Of a stretch of 64,000 bases of DNA, positions 17,582 through 26,761 are shown piece by piece. The notes under the pieces were generated by a model, which had not been told where the DNA came from, did no database searches, and worked only from the letters and a program-made list of their open reading frames with translations. The DNA lies in the NCBI GenBank assembly GCA_945902745.1, contig CAMDNE010000007.1, positions 85,652-149,651 on the forward strand, written 5' to 3'. Each line of letters starts with the position of its first letter. Positions within the stretch are counted from its first letter, which is position 1. The position numbers and the translations under genes are program-made. This DNA comes from Chitinophaga pinensis. Lineage in GTDB: Bacteria > Bacteroidota > Bacteroidia > Flavobacteriales_D > Crocinitomicaceae.

Positions 17582-17589
17582 TATCTTTG
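17582..17589 (+). promoter_or_regulatory. -7 box abutting the terminator, candidate yqaA promoter
   Basis: TATCTTTG fits TAnnTTTG and ends two bases before the terminator stem. Transcription from it would begin near 17593, inside the left arm of the hairpin, 30 bases ahead of the yqaA ATG. No good -33 TTG was found, so this is a candidate only. Confidence 0.5.
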
Positions 17590-17590
17590 A

Positions 17591-17622
17591 AGGCCTCAGT
17601 CAAATGACTGAGGCCTTTTTTT
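17591..17622 (+). terminator. Strong Rho-independent terminator directly preceding yqaA
   Basis: AGGCCTCAGTCA (17591-17602) and TGACTGAGGCCT (17605-17616) form a perfect 12-bp stem with a two-base nominal loop, followed by a T-run to 17622. It ends the T9SS cargo transcript. The last T is immediately followed by the ATG of yqaA at 17623. Confidence 0.93.
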
Positions 17623-18048
17623 ATGGAACTATTTTCTATTGGATTTATTGGCTTGTTCTCAGCAAGTTTTCTTTCAGCAACGATTTTACCAATGAGTTCT
17701 GAAGGAATCTTATTGCTCATGTTGAGTCAACAATACGATCCAATTTCATGTTTAATGATTGCTACAATAGGTAATTCCATGGGCGGCCTAACGAATTATG
17801 GTCTTGGCATGTTTGGAAATGCAATCTGGTTGAAACGTTTCGGAATCAAAGAGAAAAAATTGATGACATTTCAAAAACGGATTCAAAAACGAGGCTATTT
17901 AGTTGCATTTTTCTCTTGGGTCCCTTTTATTGGTGATCCAATGACTGTTGCTTTAGGCTTTTTTAAAGTGCCGTTTATTCCCGTTTTGTTTTTCATCGTT
18001 TTAGGTAAATTCTTGAGGTATTTAGTTTTTGTTTTGCCATTCTTATAA
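17623..18048 (+). CDS. YqaA-family small membrane protein (DedA/SNARE-associated group)
   Basis: The 141-residue protein has the YqaA pattern: GLFSASFLSATILPMSSEGILLLML at the N-terminus, ATIGNSMGGLTNYGLGMFG, and FFSWVPFIGDPMTVALGFF before a final hydrophobic helix. Related DedA-family proteins act as lipid carriers or affect membrane integrity; the function of YqaA itself is unproven. The ATG at 17623 touches the terminator T-run, and starting there keeps the conserved first helix; a later ATG (17692) would remove it. It is followed after 87 bases by fbp. Confidence 0.85.
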   Translation: MELFSIGFIGLFSASFLSATILPMSSEGILLLMLSQQYDPISCLMIATIGNSMGGLTNYGLGMFGNAIWLKRFGIKEKKLMTFQKRIQKRGYLVAFFSWVPFIGDPMTVALGFFKVPFIPVLFFIVLGKFLRYLVFVLPFL

Positions 18049-18135
18049 AATATTCGGTTTCATCTTCTATTTCAAGGTCAATCAGTCAAATCAATTCAAG
18101 CATTTTACCGATATTTACAAAAAATTCAAAGCAAC

Positions 18136-19140
18136 ATGTCAAAAGTTACTACCCTCAATGAGTTTATCATGGACCGCCAAGCAGATTTTCCTGGTGCATC
18201 AGGTGAATTGTCACGGATTTTAAATGATATTGCTGTTGCATCTAAAATTGTTAGTCGCGACGTTCGTAAAGCTGGATTAGTTGACCATATTTTAGGTTCA
18301 CAGGGAGAAACAAACATTCAAGGTGAAGAACAGCAAAAATTGGATGTTGTAGCAGACACACAATTCATAAAAGCATTTGAAAATGGTGGAGAAATTTGTG
18401 GTATTGCTTCTGAAGAAAACGACGATTTCATTGCATTTACTTCTGAACACGCAAAAAAAGCAAAATATGTAGTTCTTTTCGATCCTTTAGATGGCTCGTC
18501 CAACATTGATGTGAATGTTTCCATTGGTTCAATTTTCTCTATTTACCATAGAATATCCGAACCAGGAACATTAGCAACACTGGAAGACATGTTACAAATT
18601 GGGAATGAGCAAATTGCTGCAGGATATGTCTTATATGGTTCTTCAACAATGCTTGTTTATACAACCGGCAGAGGCGTAAATGGTTTTACATTGGACCCAT
18701 CAATTGGCGAATTTTGCCTTTCTCATCCAAACATGCAAATGCCTGAAACTGGAAGGTTGTATGCGATGAATGAAGGGAATATTGCAATTTGTGAAAAAGG
18801 AATTCAAGAATATGTTGCTTATTGTCAGAGTTCAGAAAATGATAAAGGCGCTCCTTATTCAGGAAGATATATTGGTTCTTTAGTTGCCGATTTTCATAGA
18901 AATTTAATCAAAGGTGGAATTTATATATACCCAGCAACAGATTCTTCACCAGAAGGAAAATTGCGTTTGCTTTATGAATGTAATCCTTTAGCATTGATTG
19001 CGGAACAAGCTGGTGGTATAGCAACAACTGGACGAGAAAGAATATTGAACATTGAACCAACTCAACTTCATCAACGTGTCCCATTTTTTGTGGGATCAAA
19101 AAATATGGTTGAAAAAGCAATTAGTCTGCTTCAAAAATAA
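18136..19140 (+). CDS. fbp: Fructose-1,6-bisphosphatase, class I
   Basis: The 334-residue enzyme hydrolyses fructose 1,6-bisphosphate to fructose 6-phosphate in gluconeogenesis. It carries the metal-binding motif [19 protein letters not shown], the upstream [18 protein letters not shown], the sugar-phosphate segment [20 protein letters not shown] and the C-terminal [18 protein letters not shown]. Length is normal for class I. The stop codon TAA is followed with no gap by the ATG of mfd. Confidence 0.96.
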   Translation: MSKVTTLNEFIMDRQADFPGASGELSRILNDIAVASKIVSRDVRKAGLVDHILGSQGETNIQGEEQQKLDVVADTQFIKAFENGGEICGIASEENDDFIAFTSEHAKKAKYVVLFDPLDGSSNIDVNVSIGSIFSIYHRISEPGTLATLEDMLQIGNEQIAAGYVLYGSSTMLVYTTGRGVNGFTLDPSIGEFCLSHPNMQMPETGRLYAMNEGNIAICEKGIQEYVAYCQSSENDKGAPYSGRYIGSLVADFHRNLIKGGIYIYPATDSSPEGKLRLLYECNPLALIAEQAGGIATTGRERILNIEPTQLHQRVPFFVGSKNMVEKAISLLQK

Positions 19141-22100
19141 ATGGAACAAAAATCATTACGAGCGATTTTTTCTAAAATTCCTCAAATTGATGAAACTGCC
19201 AATCAGTTGCAATTTGCTGGAACAAGAATACATTGGAAAGGACTTGTCGGTTCTTCAAAAAGCTTGTGCGCTTCAGCTTTAGCGAATCAAATTCCCGGAC
19301 ACCAATTATTCATCTTAAATGACAAAGAAGAAGCAGCATATTTTTTGAATGATTTAGAAGGTATCTTTCCTGAAGATAAACGCATTTTATTTTATCCAGC
19401 TTCTTACCGCGTGCCTTATCAATTAGAAGAAACAGATAATGCCAATGTTGTTTCAAGAGCTGAAGTATTAGAAAAAATAAATAATGGCAGTAATGTTTGG
19501 GTTGTTACTTATCCGCAAGCATTATTTGAAAAAGTTCCAACTCAAAAAAAATTAAGTGATAACACCTTGCGCGTTGAAGTAGGAAAAACTTACTCAATTG
19601 ATTTTATCAATGAACTTTTATTAGAATACCATTTTGATCGTGTTGAATTTGTTTACGAACCCGGTCAATTCTCAATTCGAGGTGGTATAATCGATGTGTT
19701 TTCTTATTCAAACGACAACCCGTTTAGAATAGAATTTTTTGGTGACGAAGTAGAATCCATTCGAACATTTGATGCTGGAACACAATTGTCCATTACCAAT
19801 TTCAATCATTTCAATGTAATTCCAAATGTTCAGGGACAACTTAATTTAGAAGGAAACGGGAGCTTTTTTGAATTCTTAGGGAAGAATGCCACATTGTGGC
19901 TTTCATCGTATGATGTGCTTACAAGTGTTTTGCAAAAAGAATACGATAAGTCGTTAACTATTTATAACGGTTTGTCAGATGTTGTTAAACGCACTTTGCC
20001 AGGCGAACTCTATTTGCATCCTCAAGATGTTAAAAATGAAATAGATCCATACAATATTATAGAATGGGGGCCTGAATATCACTATAAAGCAGCCAAAGAA
20101 TTTCAATTTGATTTTCTTCCGCAACCAAGTTTCAACAAGAATTTTGACTTATTAAGAGAAGATTTAGCGAATAGGACTAGATTGCATTTCACAAATCTCA
20201 TTTTCTCCAATCAACCAAAACAAATTGACCGTTTATATCAAATATTTGAAGATATCGGTGGTGGCGTTGATTTCAAACCAGTCAATATTGCTTTACACGA
20301 AGGTTTTGTCTCTCCATCTCAAAAATTAGTTTGTTATACAGACCATCAATTGTTTGAACGGTATCATCGTTTTAGGTTGAAAGAAGGATTTCGTCAAGCA
20401 AAACAAGCGCTAACGTTGAAGGAAATTTACAACCTTCAAAAAGGTGATTATGTTACCCATATTGATCACGGTGTTGGACAGTTTTCTGGATTAGAAACGA
20501 TTGATGTAAATGGCAAGCCACAAGAAGCAATTCGACTTGTTTATAAAGACGGCGATGTTTTATACGTTGGGATTCACTCGCTACATCGAATTTCAAAATT
20601 CACTGGAAAAGATGGCGCTGTCCCTAAAATGAATAAGCTTGGAACGCAAGCGTGGGCAACATTAAAAAGTAAAACGAAGAAAAAGATTAAAGAATTGGCT
20701 TTTGATCTTATTCAATTATATGCAAAAAGAAAGAGTCAACCAGGTTTTGCTTTTAGTGAAGACACCTATTTGCAAAACGAATTGGAAGCATCTTTCATGT
20801 ATGAAGATACACCAGACCAATTAAAAGCTACACAAGCAATTAAGGAAGATATGGAATCCTCAACACCAATGGACAGATTGGTTTGTGGAGATGTTGGTTT
20901 TGGCAAAACAGAAGTGGCAATTCGTGCAGCTTTTAAAGCCGTTGCGGATAGTAAACAAGTGGCAATTCTTGTTCCTACAACAATTCTTTCAATGCAACAT
21001 TACAGAAGTTTTAAAGAACGATTCAAAGATTTTCCATGTAATGTAAGTTTTATCAATCGGTTTAAATCAGCGAAAGATGTTACAGAAACGTTGAAAAAAT
21101 TGAGCACGGGTGAAATTGATATTTTAATTGGAACCCATGCTATTGTTGCTGAACGCGTTAAATTCAAGGATCTTGGATTAATGATAATAGACGAAGAACA
21201 GAAATTTGGTGTTTCTGTTAAAGACAAATTAAAAACCCTAAGAACAACAGTTGATACCCTAACATTAACTGCAACACCAATTCCGAGAACATTACAATTC
21301 TCTTTAATGGGAGCACGGGATTTAAGCATCATTAATACCCCACCACCGAATAGACAGCCAGTTTTAACAGAAATCATTCATTTTAACGAAGAAATAATAC
21401 GTGATGCTATTGCATATGAAATGAGTCGCGGTGGCCAAGTGTTCTTTGTGCATAACAGATTGGCTAATATCAAAGAAATTTCTGGAATGATTCAGCGTTT
21501 GTGTCCAGGAGTGCGCGTTGGTATTGGACACGGACAAATGGACGGGAAACAATTGGAAAAAATCATGATGGACTTCATTAATGGAGAATATGATGTTTTG
21601 CTTGCAACAACCATTATTGAATCGGGGATTGATATTTCGAATGCTAATACTATTATTATCAATGACGCTCAAAACTTTGGATTAAGCGATTTGCATCAAT
21701 TACGTGGACGTGTTGGACGAAGCAATAAAAAAGCGTTCTGTTATTTAATTGCTCCTCCTTTTAGTATTATGACTTCCGATTCCAGAAAAAGATTAGAAGC
21801 TTTGGTGCAATTTTCTGATTTAGGAGCCGGCTTTAACATTGCAATGAAAGATCTTGATATAAGAGGAGCTGGAAACATGTTGGGAGGAGAGCAAAGTGGT
21901 TTTATATCAGACATTGGGTTTGAGATGTATCAAAAGATTTTGAATGAAGCAATGGAAGAATTGAAAGAAGCTGAATTCAAAGAGTTATTTGATGATCGAA
22001 CGTCAGATTCAATGCTCAATTTTGTGAAAGATTGTATTTTGGAAACTGATTTAGAAGTCCGAATACCTGATACGTATGTTAACAATGTGAATGAGAGATT

Positions 22101-22494
22101 GAGTCTTTATCAAGAAATGGATAATCTCAAAGATGAAGCTGCTCTTGGTAAATTTGGAGCAATGTTAATCGATCGATTTGGACCTTTACCGAAGCAAGTT
22201 AATGAATTGATATTATCATTCAAATTGCGCTGGTTAGCACAAGATATGGGAATGGAGAGATTAGTAATCAAATCAGGAAAAATGGTTGGTTATTTCATTT
22301 CTAATCCTCAATCGCATTTTTATGAAACCGAAACTTTTTCTCAAATTTTGAATCATATTCAACGAAACGGTAAAAATTGCAAATTCAGCGAGCAGAATGA
22401 CAAATTAAAAATAATTTTTTCAGAGGTAAAGCATATAAAGCATGCTTATGAGCAGTTAACTGAAATCATTGGTAAACAACAACAACAGATTTAA
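19141..22494 (+). CDS. mfd: Transcription-repair coupling factor
   Basis: The 1117-residue translocase removes RNA polymerase stalled at lesions and recruits UvrAB. It begins with a UvrB-like region (~35-330), has the RNA-polymerase-binding Tudor-like segment YVTHIDHGVGQFSGLETI near 440, and a RecG-type motor: Walker A GDVGFGKTEVAIRAAF, DEEQ box MIIDEEQKFGV, TATPIPRTLQFSL and the arginine-finger region HQLRGRVGRSNKKAFCYL. The TRCF C-terminal domain follows (~960-1110). The gene abuts fbp with zero spacing, so it is probably cotranscribed. uvrC is also in this window. Confidence 0.97.
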   Translation: MEQKSLRAIFSKIPQIDETANQLQFAGTRIHWKGLVGSSKSLCASALANQIPGHQLFILNDKEEAAYFLNDLEGIFPEDKRILFYPASYRVPYQLEETDNANVVSRAEVLEKINNGSNVWVVTYPQALFEKVPTQKKLSDNTLRVEVGKTYSIDFINELLLEYHFDRVEFVYEPGQFSIRGGIIDVFSYSNDNPFRIEFFGDEVESIRTFDAGTQLSITNFNHFNVIPNVQGQLNLEGNGSFFEFLGKNATLWLSSYDVLTSVLQKEYDKSLTIYNGLSDVVKRTLPGELYLHPQDVKNEIDPYNIIEWGPEYHYKAAKEFQFDFLPQPSFNKNFDLLREDLANRTRLHFTNLIFSNQPKQIDRLYQIFEDIGGGVDFKPVNIALHEGFVSPSQKLVCYTDHQLFERYHRFRLKEGFRQAKQALTLKEIYNLQKGDYVTHIDHGVGQFSGLETIDVNGKPQEAIRLVYKDGDVLYVGIHSLHRISKFTGKDGAVPKMNKLGTQAWATLKSKTKKKIKELAFDLIQLYAKRKSQPGFAFSEDTYLQNELEASFMYEDTPDQLKATQAIKEDMESSTPMDRLVCGDVGFGKTEVAIRAAFKAVADSKQVAILVPTTILSMQHYRSFKERFKDFPCNVSFINRFKSAKDVTETLKKLSTGEIDILIGTHAIVAERVKFKDLGLMIIDEEQKFGVSVKDKLKTLRTTVDTLTLTATPIPRTLQFSLMGARDLSIINTPPPNRQPVLTEIIHFNEEIIRDAIAYEMSRGGQVFFVHNRLANIKEISGMIQRLCPGVRVGIGHGQMDGKQLEKIMMDFINGEYDVLLATTIIESGIDISNANTIIINDAQNFGLSDLHQLRGRVGRSNKKAFCYLIAPPFSIMTSDSRKRLEALVQFSDLGAGFNIAMKDLDIRGAGNMLGGEQSGFISDIGFEMYQKILNEAMEELKEAEFKELFDDRTSDSMLNFVKDCILETDLEVRIPDTYVNNVNERLSLYQEMDNLKDEAALGKFGAMLIDRFGPLPKQVNELILSFKLRWLAQDMGMERLVIKSGKMVGYFISNPQSHFYETETFSQILNHIQRNGKNCKFSEQNDKLKIIFSEVKHIKHAYEQLTEIIGKQQQQI

Positions 22495-22552
22495 TAATGT
22501 TAAACAACTAATTATATGTTTTTTACGTTAATGGTAATAGATTAAAAAAATT

Positions 22553-23128
22553 ATGAAATATTTCACACTTATTATAACCATTGCAATTTTATCATCTTGT
22601 GGAATTTACAATTCCAAAATCGCTCATTTACGATACGTTAAAGTTGATAATCAAGATGTTGCGATTCTAGAGAAATCAAGCAATAAAGAAATTAAAGAAA
22701 ACACTCAAAAGAATACAGAAGAAATTTCAGAAAATGCGGCAATTTTAGAAGCTAATCAAACTAATTTGGTTATTCAAAACGTCCAATTTCCATCTGTCGA
22801 AAAGGAGCAAATTTCTCGTGTTCAACACCAATCAAATAATACAACCAACGATAAAAAATCAGACGAAGAAGATGATGTTGTAAACCAAGCTTACCGTGCC
22901 GAAAAAGATGCCAATATAGCAATGGGTTTTTCCATAGCAGCGACACTATTTGGAATTATTCCTTTTATCATTGGACTGATCTTCTATAAGAAAGCTAAGT
23001 CTTCTCGTTATATAACACCAACAGGCGAAAGCAGATTAAAAGTCAGTAAAGTATTTTTAATTGTTGAAACTATAATTTATGGAATAGAAATCATCTTTGT
23101 TTCACTGTTAATTCTTCTACTTTTATAA
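22553..23128 (+). CDS. Lipoprotein with two C-terminal membrane helices, function unknown
   Basis: The 191-residue product starts MKYFTLIITIAILSSCGIYN, a lipoprotein signal with lipobox LSSC. A polar, Lys/Glu/Asn-rich middle (~30-115) follows and then two hydrophobic segments (GFSIAATLFGIIPFIIGLIF and VFLIVETIIYGIEIIFVSLL) separated by a basic loop. The C-terminal part resembles DUF4190-type two-helix modules. A lipid anchor plus a membrane hairpin at the other end is unusual. It is 58 bases after mfd and 40 bases before the first glycosyltransferase gene. Confidence 0.72.
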   Translation: MKYFTLIITIAILSSCGIYNSKIAHLRYVKVDNQDVAILEKSSNKEIKENTQKNTEEISENAAILEANQTNLVIQNVQFPSVEKEQISRVQHQSNNTTNDKKSDEEDDVVNQAYRAEKDANIAMGFSIAATLFGIIPFIIGLIFYKKAKSSRYITPTGESRLKVSKVFLIVETIIYGIEIIFVSLLILLLL

Positions 23129-23168
23129 CATGTGCGTTCAACTATTTTAAGTTTTTCAATTTTAAACG

Positions 23169-24299
23169 ATGTCAAAAAAAAAGCGCGCAATTGTTTCTGT
23201 CACCAACGATTTATATACCGACAATCGTGTAGATAAAATTTGCCGTTTCTTAGAAAATCAAGGATATTCTGTTTTGTTAGTGGGACGCATACGTAAAGAT
23301 AGCAATGCGCTGCCATTAAGATCTTATCGCACAAAACGCATGAAGTTAATTACTGAAAAAGGAGCGCTTTTTTATGCTGAATACAATTTTCGTTTATTCA
23401 TGTATTTGCTTTTTCATAGAGCGACAATTCTTGTTTCAAATGATTTAGATACGCTATTAGCAAATTATGCTGCCAGTAAATTTAAACCGAATGCTAAGTT
23501 AGTTTATGATTCACATGAGTATTTTACTGAAGTGCCAGAATTAACATCACGCCCAAAGATTAAAAATATATGGGAAGGAATTGAAGCTTGGATTTTCCCG
23601 AAATTGCAAACTATATATACTGTCAATGAATCCATAGCTCAATTATATCGCGAGAAATACAAGAAAGATGTAGCAGTTATTCGGAATATCTCTCCCTCTT
23701 GGAAACCACTTTCGATAATGACAAAACAAGACTTAGGAATTCCGGAAGGCAAATTTATTATCATCATTCAAGGAGCAGGAATTAATATTGATAGAGGAGC
23801 AGAAGAAGCTGTTGAAGCAATGAAACATATTAAAAATGCCGTATTAATAATTGTTGGAGACGGAGATGTTATACCACAATTAAAGTTAACCGTAACGGAT
23901 TACGACCTAAATGAAAACGTGCTTTTTTTTGGCAAAAGACCGTATTCCGAAATGATGAATTTCACATATTTAGCGGATGTAGGTTTAACGCTGGATAAAC
24001 CAACGAATTTGAATTATAAGTTCTCGTTACCAAACAAAGTGTTTGACTACATACATGCTGGAACACCAATCATTTGCACAGATTTAATAGAAGTTTCTGC
24101 TATAATTAACAAACATTCAATTGGTCTAATTCTCCCAGAACTTTCTGCTGAAAATTTAGTAGAAAAGATCACTTACTTACAACAAAACGCTTCCATTCTG
24201 CAAGAAATGAAATCAAATTGCCAGAAGGCTAGTTTGGTTGAGAACTGGGAGCATGAATCAACTTTTTTAGAAAATATTTACCCGCAAGTTGGAAAATAA
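23169..24299 (+). CDS. GT4-like glycosyltransferase
   Basis: The 376-residue protein has the two-Rossmann GT-B form. The N-terminal half contains VTNDLYTDNRVDKICRFLEN and LVYDSHEYFTEVPEL; the C-terminal half contains IIIIQGAGINIDRGAEEAVEA, AVLIIVGDGDVIPQL and the donor-binding stretch KFSLPNKVFDYIHAGTPIIC. This is typical of GT family 4, which uses nucleotide-sugar donors at the cytoplasmic face of the inner membrane. The acceptor is unknown; surface polysaccharide or glycoprotein synthesis is likely. The following glycosyltransferase gene overlaps by 11 bases, so the two probably act on the same glycan. Confidence 0.88.
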   Translation: MSKKKRAIVSVTNDLYTDNRVDKICRFLENQGYSVLLVGRIRKDSNALPLRSYRTKRMKLITEKGALFYAEYNFRLFMYLLFHRATILVSNDLDTLLANYAASKFKPNAKLVYDSHEYFTEVPELTSRPKIKNIWEGIEAWIFPKLQTIYTVNESIAQLYREKYKKDVAVIRNISPSWKPLSIMTKQDLGIPEGKFIIIIQGAGINIDRGAEEAVEAMKHIKNAVLIIVGDGDVIPQLKLTVTDYDLNENVLFFGKRPYSEMMNFTYLADVGLTLDKPTNLNYKFSLPNKVFDYIHAGTPIICTDLIEVSAIINKHSIGLILPELSAENLVEKITYLQQNASILQEMKSNCQKASLVENWEHESTFLENIYPQVGK

Positions 24300-25425
24300 A
24301 AAACTACATATCGTTTGTTTAGACGTCCCTTTTCCAGCAGACTATGGCGGGGCGATCGATATGTTTTATAGAATTAAAGCGTTACACCAACTTGGCTTCA
24401 ATTTAACACTTCATGTGTATGATTATGGCCGAGGGAAACATAATGAGCTTAACCAATTTGGAAACGTTATTTATTACTCCCGGAAACGCTCTTTTTTGAA
24501 TTTATTTTCAAGGCGTCCTTTTATTGTTCAAACACGGAAAAATAAAAAATTACTTGATAATTTATTAAAAGATGATTTTCCCATTCTTTTTGAAGGTATT
24601 CATACAACATGGTTTTTAGAAAATAGTGAAATACAAAATCGTACAACCATTGTGCGCATGCATAATCTAGAAGATGAATATTATCGTGGATTAAAAAAAA
24701 ATTCATCCTTCATTAAACAATTTTACTTTCAACAAGAAGCAATCAAGCTTAAGAAATATCAGGCCATATTATCTAAAGCGACATACATTTTAGCGATTAA
24801 AGATTCAGATGCCTCAGCATTAAAAGGAATAAATTCCAATGTTTTAGTTTTGCCTGCTTCCATTCCAGATATTCATGGAAGATTTACAAAAGTAAAAAGG
24901 TTTGCACTTTTTCATGGCAATTTATCTGTTCCTGAAAATGAATCAGCCGCTATATGGATTATTGAAGCGTTGAAAAATGTTATTGATCCAACTTTTCCAT
25001 TGATTATTGCTGGTAAAAATCCAAGTGCGAAATTGAAGAAAATTTGCCTTAAAGAAGAGATTCAACTTGTTGAAAATCCAGATGAAAAAGCGCTGTTTCA
25101 GCTCATTCAAGAGGCACAAATTCATGTTTTATATACTTCTGTTCCTTCTGGAATTAAACTAAAACTACTTTCTTGTATTTACAGTTCAGGTAAAATTCTA
25201 GTCAATAAGAACATGGTTATTGGTACTTCATTAGAGTCCTTTTGTACAATTGCAAATGATCCAAAGGAGTTTAAATTGCATTATATTGGTTTAATGAATG
25301 ACGCGCTGACAAATGAAGAATTTGAAGAACGTTCAGTTTTTATAAATAAACACTTCAATAATGCACGGAATTGTCAGCTCATTCAAAAGTTGCTTATTCA
25401 AGCTGATAAACAGGAAGTGAATTAA
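24289..25425 (+). CDS. Glycosyltransferase (GT-B fold), TTG start
   Basis: The 378-residue protein opens with LHIVCLDVPFPADYGGAIDM, a glycosyltransferase N-terminal strand plus donor loop, and its C-terminal half has FALFHGNLSVPENESAAIWI and FPLIIAGKNPSAKLKK, as in GT4-like enzymes. The start is a TTG at 24289, inside the last codons of the preceding gene. The first ATG (24361) would remove the first strand and its glycine loop, so TTG is preferred. The segment ending GIKLKLLSCIYSSGKILVNK replaces the usual KxxE/AxGxP donor site with a less conserved form. It probably acts with the preceding glycosyltransferase. Confidence 0.84.
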   Translation: MENKKLHIVCLDVPFPADYGGAIDMFYRIKALHQLGFNLTLHVYDYGRGKHNELNQFGNVIYYSRKRSFLNLFSRRPFIVQTRKNKKLLDNLLKDDFPILFEGIHTTWFLENSEIQNRTTIVRMHNLEDEYYRGLKKNSSFIKQFYFQQEAIKLKKYQAILSKATYILAIKDSDASALKGINSNVLVLPASIPDIHGRFTKVKRFALFHGNLSVPENESAAIWIIEALKNVIDPTFPLIIAGKNPSAKLKKICLKEEIQLVENPDEKALFQLIQEAQIHVLYTSVPSGIKLKLLSCIYSSGKILVNKNMVIGTSLESFCTIANDPKEFKLHYIGLMNDALTNEEFEERSVFINKHFNNARNCQLIQKLLIQADKQEVN

Positions 25426-25429
25426 GCTT

Positions 25430-26683
25430 CTATTTTTCTACTTCGTTATCTCTAAATGCTGAAGGAACTAAATCTGGGATTATTTTCAGAATTAGTGGCA
25501 ATAGAAAAGCGCCGCCGGGTAACATAAAAATAGCCAGAGAAGGCATTGATTTAACGATATCTTTAAATTGCGTCTTTACTAATTCTTTCTCTTCTTTTGT
25601 AAGCTCTTTCGTGGTAGATTTTCGAATTAATGAAACGAGTTCCTTACTTTGTTTTAACTCAACGGCCAATTTATCTTTATTTCGACCGAGAATTTTAACC
25701 CATCTTTTTGTCAAGCTACTGTACACTTTTTCAACTGAGGATGACGTTTTCAAAAAAGGGATTTTTTCCTGATTATTGATGATAAATTGTTCTGTCAACG
25801 CCAAACCTTCGTTCAATTCATTGTCAGATAGTTTAAGGAATTCACACAGCTTTTTCAAATGCTCTTTCTCTTCAGCTGCAGCATCATGATTAGCAAAAAT
25901 GAAGAATACTGAGAGGTCAAATAAGAATCGTTTAAACAACCAATTCGTTTCTACTTGATCTGTAAAATCATTAAAGTCTCCCCCTTTCTCAAATCTTTCT
26001 TCAACAATTTCTCTCTGCAAATCTGATAAATTTGCAGAAGCTAAAAACACTTTGAACATTGATCTTTCTTGGTGTTCGATTTCTCCATCAGAAAAGGATG
26101 CTAAGGCAATTGCAGTTAACGCATTTATTGCCATTTCATCGTAATTATAGAATGTACTCGATTTTCGATGTTCTAAAAAATCATTAAAAAGTATAACATC
26201 TAAATAGATAAACACATTGTTCAGATAGTTCACCCAGAATTTATTGTCCAATAAATTCATTTTGATATCAACTCTTTTCGTTAAAATGGATTCCAGTTTT
26301 TCCTCAACTGATTCTTTCAAAAAGAACGAAAACATTTTGGTGATCGACGAAGCATTGTACTTGCCATAAAATTCAACTAATGCTTCAATAAATTGATGTT
26401 GGTCAAAAGAATCTTCTACTTGTTTTGTTCTATAAACTAATAAATGCGATTCAAATAAAAGTAATTTCAACTTTTCTTCAGATGTCCATTTTGAATCATC
26501 CAATTCTTTTGCATAATGTAAGCGAGAAGGGAAACCAAAAATTATCCCTGTTCTTCCAAGTGCGGCATGAATAAACGATTCTCTATCGACTTTTTTTGGG
26601 AATTCGTTGTTTAGTTCAATTTGGCCTTTATCGACCATATCGAAGTACTTTTTAATCCATCCTTTTGAACCTGGTAACAACAT
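25430..26683 (-). CDS. LETM1-like domain protein with a TerB-like region
   Basis: The 417-residue product matches, from memory, proteins labelled 'LETM1-related biofilm-associated' in Flavobacteria. A C-terminal KSMPSLAIFMLPGGAFLLPLI segment matches the LETM1 hydrophobic core. The middle (INALTAIALASFSDGEIEHQ) resembles a TerB-like acidic helix bundle. The frame extends to 26749, but a -7 box TAACTTTG (26699-26706, minus) lies within that extension, so translation must start at the ATG at 26683 (MLLPGSKGWIKKYF). In mitochondria LETM1 affects cation/proton exchange; the bacterial role is unknown. It is convergent with the preceding glycosyltransferase gene, with four bases between stops. Confidence 0.7.
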   Translation of the reverse strand: MLLPGSKGWIKKYFDMVDKGQIELNNEFPKKVDRESFIHAALGRTGIIFGFPSRLHYAKELDDSKWTSEEKLKLLLFESHLLVYRTKQVEDSFDQHQFIEALVEFYGKYNASSITKMFSFFLKESVEEKLESILTKRVDIKMNLLDNKFWVNYLNNVFIYLDVILFNDFLEHRKSSTFYNYDEMAINALTAIALASFSDGEIEHQERSMFKVFLASANLSDLQREIVEERFEKGGDFNDFTDQVETNWLFKRFLFDLSVFFIFANHDAAAEEKEHLKKLCEFLKLSDNELNEGLALTEQFIINNQEKIPFLKTSSSVEKVYSSLTKRWVKILGRNKDKLAVELKQSKELVSLIRKSTTKELTKEEKELVKTQFKDIVKSMPSLAIFMLPGGAFLLPLILKIIPDLVPSAFRDNEVEK

Positions 26684-26698
26684 AATTTTTACGTATGA

Positions 26699-26706
26699 CA
26701 AAGTTA
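26699..26706 (-). promoter_or_regulatory. -7 box of the LETM1-like gene
   Basis: TAACTTTG on the minus strand fits TAnnTTTG exactly. Expected start is near 26695, leaving a leader of about 12 bases. It lies just downstream of the terminator of the previous leftward gene. Confidence 0.68.
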
Positions 26707-26716
26707 CAATAAAAAG

Positions 26717-26742
26717 AAAAGCGCTTCTCTCGAAGCGCTTTT
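26717..26742 (-). terminator. Terminator of the leftward 182-residue OMP gene
   Basis: An 11-bp perfect stem, AAAAGCGCTTC (26717-26727) and GAAGCGCTTTT (26732-26742), has a TCTC loop. On the minus strand it is followed by a T-rich run. It sits 20 bases past the stop of the 26762-27310 gene and directly upstream of the next promoter, insulating the two genes. The sequence could work in both directions. Confidence 0.88.
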
Positions 26743-26761
26743 TTATCAAATCTTTTCGTTT

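Noticed and set aside
26684..26749. Longer N-terminus for the LETM1-like protein
   Set aside because: A promoter box and the previous gene's terminator lie within it; the conserved region begins at MLLPGSKGW.
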